Shown piece after piece: positions 15,595 to 20,823 of a DNA stretch of 21,582 nucleotides. Numbering within the stretch: position 1 is the stretch's first letter; each line of letters begins with the position of its first letter. The stretch is from Candidatus Gerdarchaeota archaeon (lineage in GTDB: Archaea; Asgardarchaeota; Heimdallarchaeia; JABLTI01), in contig JAEORJ010000266.1 in assembly GCA_016840945.1 (NCBI GenBank), forward strand, positions 1 to 21,582, written 5' to 3'. The notes beneath the pieces were generated by a model. That model searched no databases and had not been told where the DNA came from. It was given only the letters and a program-made list of their open reading frames with translations. A program made the position numbers and the translations under genes.

Positions 15595-15927
15595 ATGCAA
15601 GATACAATGGTAAAAATATTAGAATTACGGAATTTACAATATGAGCTGAAAATTGCATGTCATGATGGTTGTCAAGATTGTGTTGATAAAGTTCGAAAAA
15701 GAATCAATAATCTAATACTCACTATTGGTAAAGATATTAAGGAAACATCAGCATTAATAAAAAATCATGAATTTATGATAAGAATTCAAGAATTAAATGC
15801 ACTAAAAAATGCGTTATGTGATTTATGTCAGGGAACATGTGGTGAATGTAAAGCAGCTATTCATAAAAGAGTTTTAGACCTTTGTTCAATTTTAGAAAGA
15901 AAATGCTCTGAATGCCCTTGTTATTGA
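15595..15927 (+). CDS. Cysteine-rich helical protein with duplicated Cys motif, function unknown
   Basis: A 110-residue protein with 11 cysteines and predicted helices. I do not recognise a named family. It is an internal duplication with an offset of 56 residues: Glu10/66, Leu11/67, Leu14/70, Leu18/74, Cys22/78, Cys26/82, Cys29/85, Lys-Arg 35-36/91-92 and Leu40/96 all match. The cysteines are spaced C22-x3-C26-x2-C29 and C75-x2-C78-x3-C82-x2-C85, followed by C97, C104, C107 and C109 at the end. Spacings of 3 and 4 place them on one face of a helix, as in helical-bundle metal-binding proteins, so metal binding (Cu(I), Zn or an iron-sulfur cluster) is a reasonable inference. ATG at 15607 is an alternative start. 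The stop is TGA. The gene stands alone with its own promoter. Confidence 0.75.
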   Translation: MQDTMVKILELRNLQYELKIACHDGCQDCVDKVRKRINNLILTIGKDIKETSALIKNHEFMIRIQELNALKNALCDLCQGTCGECKAAIHKRVLDLCSILERKCSECPCY

Positions 15928-15958
15928 TTTTTTACTATATTTCTTGCAATTTATCGTA

Positions 15959-16192
15959 TTATCTCTGGTCTTTACTTTGATCTTCAAATGTTTTTCTAAA
16001 AGCAATTCTTGCAGCATCTCTATCTTTAATTTCTTCCTCTAATCGTCGTTGTAACTCGCGTAACATCCACCTAACAAGTTCTGCATCGGATGTTATACCA
16101 GAATAATCTTTTAACCAATCTATGCGATCTCGAACATCTTCTAAATAAATATCTACATGAAGAGTTTTCAATTTCTCTTTTTTTTCTGCCAT
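15959..16192 (-). CDS. Ribbon-helix-helix (CopG/Arc-like) DNA-binding regulator
   Basis: A 77-residue small regulator. A basic N-terminus (MAEKKEKLKT) is followed by the strand LHVDIYLEDV that would pair in the dimer and enter the major groove. Helix one is RDRIDWLKDYSG, the turn is ITSDAELVR, and helix two is WMLRELQRRLEEE. This order and spacing are those of ribbon-helix-helix proteins, which bind direct or inverted repeats as dimers. A charged C-terminal tail follows. It is transcribed away from the AbrB gene. The region between holds the 10-bp-phased repeat arrays, making this protein the best candidate to bind them and to control both promoters. ATG start, no clear Shine-Dalgarno. Confidence 0.72.
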   Translation of the reverse strand: MAEKKEKLKTLHVDIYLEDVRDRIDWLKDYSGITSDAELVRWMLRELQRRLEEEIKDRDAARIAFRKTFEDQSKDQR

Positions 16193-16264
16193 GAAGAATA
16201 AGATATGTTTTTCAATTTATAACTTTACCTAATAATATTCTACTAAAAATATGACTAAATAATT

Positions 16265-16290
16265 TTACCATAGTTTACCATACATAACCA
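16265..16290 (+). repeat. Operator-like array 1: three 10-bp-phased direct repeats
   Basis: TTACCATA at 16265, TTACCATA at 16275 and TAACCAAA at 16285 start exactly 10 bases apart, all on the plus strand. The array lies just upstream of the TATA box of the AbrB gene. A helical-turn period puts all copies on one face of the DNA, as expected for cooperative binding of dimers. A weaker TTACCT at 16225 is in the same phase (40 bases earlier), towards the RHH gene. Confidence 0.7.
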
Positions 16291-16303
16291 AAAATATATA
16301 TAA
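16290..16303 (+). promoter_or_regulatory. TATA box of the AbrB-type gene, between the two repeat arrays
   Basis: AAAAATATATATAA lies between array 1 (ends 16290) and array 2 (starts 16309). A start of transcription about 25 bases downstream would fall inside array 2 (near 16325-16330), about 60 bases before the ATG at 16392. A protein bound to either array should block the TATA-binding protein or polymerase. Confidence 0.55.
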
Positions 16304-16308
16304 CTATT

Positions 16309-16346
16309 CAGCCATATTTTACCATAGGTTGCCAAAAATTACCAAA
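16309..16346 (+). repeat. Operator-like array 2: four 10-bp-phased direct repeats
   Basis: CAGCCATA (16309), TTACCATA (16319), TTGCCAAA (16329) and TTACCAAA (16339) start exactly 10 bases apart on the plus strand. They share the core RCCAWA with array 1. The step from the last copy of array 1 to the first of array 2 is 24 bases, so the arrays are two separate blocks around the TATA box. Confidence 0.7.
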
Positions 16347-16376
16347 AACAGTATTTTTTGGACATAAATGGACACT

Positions 16377-16382
16377 AAGGAG
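16377..16382 (+). promoter_or_regulatory. Shine-Dalgarno site fixing the AbrB start
   Basis: AAGGAG lies 9 bases before the ATG at 16392. It overlaps the coding frame of an earlier ATG (16368), which argues that the earlier ATG is not the start. Confidence 0.75.
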
Positions 16383-16391
16383 AAAAAAGAT

Positions 16392-16565
16392 ATGGCAATT
16401 GAAGTAGATGTTCAAATTGGCAAGCAAGGACGAGTCGTCATACCCTCAAATGTCCGACGAAAATACGAACTAGAAGAAGGCGACTGGATAAAATTAGTGT
16501 TAGTTTTTGAAACTGATAAAATTTACAAAAACAACTTTGGAACAAAATCAATAGAACAATATTAA
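16392..16565 (+). CDS. AbrB/MazE-type SpoVT-AbrB domain transcriptional regulator
   Basis: A 57-residue swapped-hairpin DNA-binding protein. MAIEVDVQIGKQGRVVIPSN is followed by VRRKYELEEGDWIKLVLVF; GRVVIPSNVRRKYELEEGD is the diagnostic pattern of the family. After the domain (ending about residue 43) there is only a short tail, DKIYKNNFGTKSIEQY. The family includes stand-alone regulators and toxin-antitoxin antitoxins (MazE/VapB type) that usually repress their own promoter. The start at 16392 is set by AAGGAG. The earlier ATG at 16368 would add eight residues that overlap this site. The gene is followed after 12 bases by a 65-residue gene. No VapC, MazF or other recognised toxin is next to it. 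It is divergent from the RHH gene. Confidence 0.88.
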   Translation: MAIEVDVQIGKQGRVVIPSNVRRKYELEEGDWIKLVLVFETDKIYKNNFGTKSIEQY

Positions 16566-16577
16566 GAGGAATAAAAA

Positions 16578-16775
16578 ATGGCTAAAGCAATAACCCACCA
16601 CAATATAAAAGAAATTTTTGATGGATTACATGATAATCTTGAAGTATTGAAATATGCAACAATTTCAGTAAATGAGGATTCAAATATCACTTCAGAAGAA
16701 AAAGAAGTTATTTGTGAATCTGTTAATAAATTACGTGCTCTTTTAATTGAACTTGAATGTGATTTTAGTATATAA
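16578..16775 (+). CDS. Small acidic helical protein in operon with the AbrB regulator, function unknown
   Basis: A 65-residue protein, predicted two to three helices, acidic, no membrane helix. The sequence runs MAKAITHHNIKEIFDGLHDN, then a middle region with SVNEDSNITSEEKEVI and an amphipathic helix NKLRALLIELECDFSI. It is not recognised. AGAGGAAT (from about 16565) provides a Shine-Dalgarno site, and the gap to the AbrB stop is 12 bases, so the two genes are co-transcribed. A partner of the AbrB protein (co-regulator or toxin-like) is possible by position, but no toxin fold is visible. Its 3' end forms the left arm of a terminator hairpin. An antisense frame across the same bases is judged a shadow. 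Confidence 0.65.
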   Translation: MAKAITHHNIKEIFDGLHDNLEVLKYATISVNEDSNITSEEKEVICESVNKLRALLIELECDFSI

Positions 16776-16798
16776 ATCAACTTCAAGTTCACATTTTT
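16749..16798 (+). terminator. Long hairpin terminator overlapping the stop codon of the 65-residue gene
   Basis: Left arm 16749-16765 and right arm 16774-16790 pair over 17 bases with only two mismatches (around 16758-16759); the loop is TAGTATAT. The hairpin is followed by ACATTTTTTATTTC. The left arm lies inside the last codons of the gene. The stem also forms on the minus strand, and the sulfotransferase ends at 16804, so it could insulate both convergent genes. Such an extended stem is unusual among the other gene ends here, which use plain T-tracts. Confidence 0.65.
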
Positions 16799-16803
16799 TA
16801 TTT

Positions 16804-17622
16804 CTATTTATTATCATTTGTATCATCATTCACGTTAGATGTTATTAATTCAGGATGTACAAAATGTAAAGCATCAAGTCTTTGTTCTTTTGATGGGGTA
16901 ATCTCCAGGAAATTAATTATTTTATCAATAGATTCCTCGGGATGATCTATAATATCAGAAAGTTCCAACCAAAGGTGTCTTTTGTCTTTTACAAATTCAG
17001 TAATCCTTCTATGACCATCATCAGTTAATTTTGAAATAAATGATTTCTTTCGATAAATGAATCCTTTCGTAAAAGTTGCACGCATAGTTCTTAAGAATAA
17101 TCCAATACGTTTCCAGAAGGAGAAATAACTAAATTCCATCTTGATTTCTGGAGCCCAATTTTTTAATTTTCCAGCACGTTTTTGTGAATTAGCAACACTT
17201 TCACTATCGCGGTGAAGAACGATATAGTAAGGATTTTTAAAATGATGATGAAAATATGGCAAGGTATAAATTATAACAGCTTCTTTGAAACCCCATAGTT
17301 CTTTTTCAGATTTCCTAATAAGATTAACAATTTGATTTTCATATTTATTAACGGTTTTTTCTATTTTACCATCGGAGTCATCAAAACGTTTCCAATACAA
17401 CATTAATCGTTTTGCTGAGTATAGCATATTATGATTTAATTTTAACCAAGCTTGGTCCTCATATGAACCAAATTTATTTTTATGTTGGCTTAATTCCATT
17501 TCCTCATCAGGTCCCATTTTAACACCTAAACGATGTAAAATACCAGCTAAAAGAGAAGAACCACTTCTAGGTTGTGTAAGAACGATTACAGATTTCATGC
17601 CAATTGTTAATTCATTGTACAT
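16804..17622 (-). CDS. Sulfotransferase-family protein (P-loop, PAPS-binding type)
   Basis: A 272-residue protein of the sulfotransferase superfamily, whose members transfer a sulfo group from PAPS to sugars, lipids or proteins. The 5'-phosphosulfate loop is TQPRSGSSLLAGIL (about 16-29). The conserved WGFKEA (110-115) matches the usual GFKD/E segment. The 3'-phosphate motif is VLHRDSESVANS (135-146), with Arg-Asp-Ser and the following Ser in place. The C-terminal HPELITS is also typical. Met9 (codon at 17596-17598, MKSVIVL) could be the true start because family members usually begin just before the P-loop strand. Neither start has a Shine-Dalgarno site. There is no signal peptide or membrane helix. 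No PAPS synthase is nearby, so the substrate and sulfation itself are unproven. Confidence 0.82.
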   Translation of the reverse strand: MYNELTIGMKSVIVLTQPRSGSSLLAGILHRLGVKMGPDEEMELSQHKNKFGSYEDQAWLKLNHNMLYSAKRLMLYWKRFDDSDGKIEKTVNKYENQIVNLIRKSEKELWGFKEAVIIYTLPYFHHHFKNPYYIVLHRDSESVANSQKRAGKLKNWAPEIKMEFSYFSFWKRIGLFLRTMRATFTKGFIYRKKSFISKLTDDGHRRITEFVKDKRHLWLELSDIIDHPEESIDKIINFLEITPSKEQRLDALHFVHPELITSNVNDDTNDNK

Positions 17623-17721
17623 TAAAAAAATTGCTATCAGAAATTCTAATGATTAGTAATATATGTCAAATAAAAACTTACAATAAAATAAATAAACTCA
17701 AGTAAAACAATCCTTCCCCAA

Positions 17722-17750
17722 GATTATATAAAAATTCAAATATATTGAAT
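17722..17750 (+). promoter_or_regulatory. TATA box plus 17-bp palindrome upstream of the TSP3 surface-protein gene
   Basis: GATTATATAAAAA (17722-17734) is a strong TATA candidate. Directly behind it is the inverted repeat ATTCAA-ATATA-TTGAAT (17734-17750), which falls between TATA and the expected transcription start near 17753. This is the position of a repressor operator. AT-rich palindromes arise by chance, so the regulatory role is only suggested. Confidence 0.4.
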
Positions 17751-17819
17751 ATTTTTAAAGTAAAAAAGTTCATATAGATTAATAATAACTTACGAAAGAA
17801 AGTGAGTGGAAAATCAACA

Positions 17820-19025
17820 ATGACAATGATAAAGATCAATAAAATAATTGCTTATTCTTTGTTAGTTGTAGTGCTTTTTACAGCAACACAACCACTAGAG
17901 ACAATTGGAAAAATTGATAATCAAAACGATTATGACGAGATAGTCTTGGATACTATGGGAGTGACAACACTTCCTACAGAAACGACCTTTGATACTGATA
18001 GTGTAATTTACAATTATTCTGATATTGGAAGCTGGTCAGATTCTGGTTCTGCTTATGACGTCATTGTTGATATAGATGAACCTGAAACTTATGCTCATGC
18101 TTTCATCGCAGATGGTAATAATGGTTTGCGAATACTTGATATTCATAATAGATCAAGTCCAAGTCAAATTGGTTTTTATAAGAATGGTACAGCCCTTCTA
18201 AGAGGATTATGTAGAAATGGTGATTATCTTTACTTAGCTTATGGAACAAATGGTTTTATTGTGGTAAATATCAAACTTAGCTTGATAACACCTGTTTTTG
18301 TAAAGAAAATTACTAGTGTATTTGAAGGTGCAACAATTTATGATATTGATGTAGATGGTAATTGGACTTATGTTGCAGCAGGAACATATGGTATGGCTAT
18401 CTTTGATACCACAGATAAAAGTAACCCTATATATAAGGGACGATTCTACAAAACAGATGTTGATATCAGAGACGTAGATGTTTACATCAATTTTGCTTAT
18501 TTGGCTGATTTTAGTTATGGAGTAAGAAGAATTGATATCGCTTCAAATAAGGTCAATCCACAAGAAAGTGGTACAGGTTATTCAACACCAGGTGGTTCTT
18601 TAGGAATTTACATTCGTTCAGATTATTACGCTTGTGTTGCAGATTATAGTGGATTCTTATTATTATCACTTTACAGCTATCCATCTTTTACTAAAACATA
18701 TCAGTATAGTGATGGTACACATGCAAGAGGAGTGTTTTCAGTTCACAATACAGCCTTTGTAACTTATGAAGATGACATTGGAATGCGGATGTTTAATATT
18801 ACCGATAAACTTGATCCACATTATATTGGTCAATATAATGATGTGGATGGAGGGGATGGAAGGAAAGTTAAGGTTTACGAGGATTATGCTTACATAGCAG
18901 ATGGTACAGATGGATTGAATATTGTTTCATTAGATGCAGATGCGGATGGATTGTACGACGGTTATGAAATTTATGATCTTGCAACAAATCCATATAATGA
19001 CGACACAGACAATGATACGATTTGA
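17820..19025 (+). CDS. Surface protein, N-terminal part: signal peptide, LVIVD propeller, first TSP3 repeats, ending at an in-frame TGA
   Basis: 401 codons precede the TGA at 19023-19025. A signal peptide covers residues about 1-28 (MTMIKINKIIAYSLLVVVLF). A beta-propeller of LVIVD-type repeats follows, with recurrent AFIADGNNGLRILDI, LYLAYGTNGFIVVNI, TYVAAGTYGMAIFD, AYLADFSYGVRRIDI and AYIADGTDGLNIVSLD, up to about residue 372. The first calcium-binding thrombospondin type 3 unit (DADADGLYDGYEI) and half of the second (DNDTI, then stop) end this part. The reading frame continues without any other stop to 20786, and the residues just after the TGA (DGDEF) complete the interrupted repeat. The start is taken as ATG 17820; GTG at 17802 would add six residues and ATG at 17826 is also possible. 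As written, the product would lack its membrane anchor and be released. Confidence 0.8.
   Translation: MTMIKINKIIAYSLLVVVLFTATQPLETIGKIDNQNDYDEIVLDTMGVTTLPTETTFDTDSVIYNYSDIGSWSDSGSAYDVIVDIDEPETYAHAFIADGNNGLRILDIHNRSSPSQIGFYKNGTALLRGLCRNGDYLYLAYGTNGFIVVNIKLSLITPVFVKKITSVFEGATIYDIDVDGNWTYVAAGTYGMAIFDTTDKSNPIYKGRFYKTDVDIRDVDVYINFAYLADFSYGVRRIDIASNKVNPQESGTGYSTPGGSLGIYIRSDYYACVADYSGFLLLSLYSYPSFTKTYQYSDGTHARGVFSVHNTAFVTYEDDIGMRMFNITDKLDPHYIGQYNDVDGGDGRKVKVYEDYAYIADGTDGLNIVSLDADADGLYDGYEIYDLATNPYNDDTDNDTI
19023..19025 (+). other. In-frame TGA interrupting the TSP3 surface-protein gene
   Basis: The codon lies in the pattern D-x-D-x-(G/T)-(I/L)-[stop]-D-G-x-E. In the other units this place holds L, Y, R, P, T, K, N or W, so a single change from CGA (Arg), TGG (Trp), TTA (Leu) or TCA (Ser) would make it. 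TGA works as a normal stop in at least three other genes here (ends near 3320, 7256 and 15927), so general recoding of TGA is unlikely. Confidence 0.85.
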
Positions 19026-20786
19026 GATGGTGATGAATTTTATGGTTTTTACGCTCCAAATAATCCTTACTCAGACAATGACTATTTCTACGGACTTGAT
19101 CCCACAAATAATGATACTGACAGTGATACTATACGTGATGACGAAGAGATATATTTAGGAGTAGATGGCTATCGAACAAATCCTGAAAATAACGATTCAG
19201 ATGCAGATTATTTAGCAGATAATTTAGAAATTGATGTTTATTTGACAAATCCAACGATTTCGGATACAGACGGTGACGGTATTCTTGATGGTACTGAAGT
19301 ACTAACTTATGGAACCAATCCTAAAGCTAAAGATACAGATGGCGATGGGATACCTGATTTACCTGAAATCAATTATCATTTGGATCCTTTGGTATTTGAC
19401 TCTGGAAATGATACAGATTCTGATGGATTAACTAATCTGTTTGAATATACCACATCAAAGACCAGGCCTGATAATAATGATACAGACTCTGATGGTTTGA
19501 CAGACGGAGAAGAAGTACTAGGTATTTATTGGCCAACAAATCCCTATAGTAATGCTTCCGGGTATATTGTCACTAATAAACCACTTAATCCGGATGCTGA
19601 TGGTGATGGCTTGAAGGATGCTGAGGAAGTAAAAATTTATGATACTAATCCTCTTGATGCAGATTGCGACGACGATGGACTTAATGACCGTTATGAAGTA
19701 CTTGTTTACTTTACTGATCCTAGCGATTCTGATACTGATGATGATCTTATGCCTGATGGCTGGGAAGTAACTTATGGTACCGATCCTTTGGTTGATGATG
19801 CTGATGATGATGACGATACAGATGGATTGACAAATTACGAAGAATATCTATTACACACTAATCCTCAATCTAAAGATACTGATGGTGATGGTATGTGGGA
19901 TAAATGGGAAGTTGATAATGGTCTTAATCCCACCAGTAGCATTGATAAAACCAGAGATCCCGATGGTGATGGTTTAACTAATGTTCAGGAATTTAACAAC
20001 AATACTGATCCTAATGATGCAGATACAGACGACGATGGTATGAATGACAGATGGGAAGTTACTTTTGAGACTGACCCCACAGTAGCTGATGCCAATGAAG
20101 ATTATGACGATGATGATTTAATTAATATCGATGAATTTACTGCTGGAACTGATCCTTGGGATCCAGATACTGATAGAGATGGACTAACTGATGGAGAAGA
20201 AGTTCACATCTATGGCACAAATCCCACTATTCGTGATACTGATCAAGATGGTTCTAGCGATTTCGAGGAAGTTGAATATGGTACAGACCCCCTTGATCCT
20301 AAAAGCAATCCCGCACAAAAAGATCTTATGTTATATCTATCCATTGGACTTTCAGTTGCGGCAGGTATTGTTATTCTTGTTGGAGGTTTTCTAACCTTCT
20401 ATTGGATTTCTCGTCCAGAACAAAAACTCTTCAGATATATCAATCTTAAGAAGAAAGAAGGTTTGGAAAGCATTACTATCAAAGATGCTGTAACAGCTCT
20501 AAACAAGAAGCTAAATAAGGGTGAAATCAAGCAAATAGTCAATGAATTCTCTGATGCAAAAGGATTTTATATTGATGAAAATCGCATTTGGTTTACTAAT
20601 GATTTACGCATAGAAAAGAACTTAGAAGATTATCCCGAGAAAATCAAAAAAGCAAAAGCTAGTTCTACAAAAGATAAAGATTTAGCTGAAATTAAAAAAG
20701 CTGTAGAACATGATATTACTATGTGTGAGAAACTTGGTTTTACAAAGCTTAAAACTAAACTTCAAGTAATTTTAGAAGAAATATAA
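19026..20786 (+). CDS. Surface protein, C-terminal part: TSP3 calcium-binding stalk, transmembrane helix and cytoplasmic domain
   Basis: This continues the frame of the preceding entry (codons 403-988 of the joined gene). About 16 further thrombospondin type 3 units follow at 20-40 residue spacing, with consensus DTDGDGLxDGxEV (for example DTDGDGILDGTEV, DADGDGLKDAEEV, DTDDDGMNDRWEV, DTDRDGLTDGEEV). These would bind many calcium ions and form a stiff stalk. A transmembrane helix lies at about 835-862 (LSIGLSVAAGIVILVGGFL). About 125 cytoplasmic residues follow: ITIKDAVTALNKKLNKGEIK, then QIVNEFSDAKGFYIDENRI, with a winged-helix-like helix-helix-hairpin pattern, then a charged helical tail. 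The only in-frame start after the stop is a weak TTG at 19242 without a signal peptide, so this part can reach the surface only if the TGA is read through or is an error. Confidence 0.8.
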   Translation, partial: DGDEFYGFYAPNNPYSDNDYFYGLDPTNNDTDSDTIRDDEEIYLGVDGYRTNPENNDSDADYLADNLEIDVYLTNPTISDTDGDGILDGTEVLTYGTNPKAKDTDGDGIPDLPEINYHLDPLVFDSGNDTDSDGLTNLFEYTTSKTRPDNNDTDSDGLTDGEEVLGIYWPTNPYSNASGYIVTNKPLNPDADGDGLKDAEEVKIYDTNPLDADCDDDGLNDRYEVLVYFTDPSDSDTDDDLMPDGWEVTYGTDPLVDDADDDDDTDGLTNYEEYLLHTNPQSKDTDGDGMWDKWEVDNGLNPTSSIDKTRDPDGDGLTNVQEFNNNTDPNDADTDDDGMNDRWEVTFETDPTVADANEDYDDDDLINIDEFTAGTDPWDPDTDRDGLTDGEEVHIYGTNPTIRDTDQDGSSDFEEVEYGTDPLDPKSNPAQKDLMLYLSIGLSVAAGIVILVGGFLTFYWISRPEQKLFRYINLKKKEGLESITIKDAVTALNKKLNKGEIKQIVNEFSDAKGFYIDENRIWFTNDLRIEKNLEDYPEKIKKAKASSTKDKDLAEIKKAVEHDITMCEKLGFTKLKTKLQVILEEI

Positions 20787-20791
20787 TAATA

Positions 20792-20820
20792 GTTAGATGG
20801 TTAATCCTCTAACTTTTTTT
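20792..20820 (+). terminator. Intrinsic-type terminator between convergent genes
   Basis: GTTAGA (20792-20797) and TCTAAC (20808-20813) form a perfect 6-bp stem, extendable by GG/CC with one bulge. Seven Ts (20814-20820) follow directly. It lies 6 bases after the surface-protein stop and before the convergent glycosylase gene end. Confidence 0.6.
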
Positions 20821-20823
20821 ATC

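Noticed and set aside
16265..16346. CRISPR array
   Set aside because: The repeated unit is only about 8 bases at a 10-base period, with no spacer-length unique segments and no cas genes nearby. It fits a protein-binding array.
16562..16792. 76-residue minus-strand frame antisense to the 65-residue gene
   Set aside because: It covers the terminator hairpin, has no good ribosome site and lies opposite a gene with a clear Shine-Dalgarno site and operon spacing.
19023..19025. TGA as selenocysteine or as a reassigned Trp codon
   Set aside because: The position is a variable site of a calcium-binding repeat, not a redox site, and no selenocysteine-type hairpin was seen. TGA ends other genes here (near 3320, 7256 and 15927), so global reassignment is unlikely.
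18868..19158. Overlapping frames inside the TSP3 gene on both strands
   Set aside because: The His-rich and Met-rich low-complexity products are by-products of GAT/GAC-rich calcium-binding repeats.
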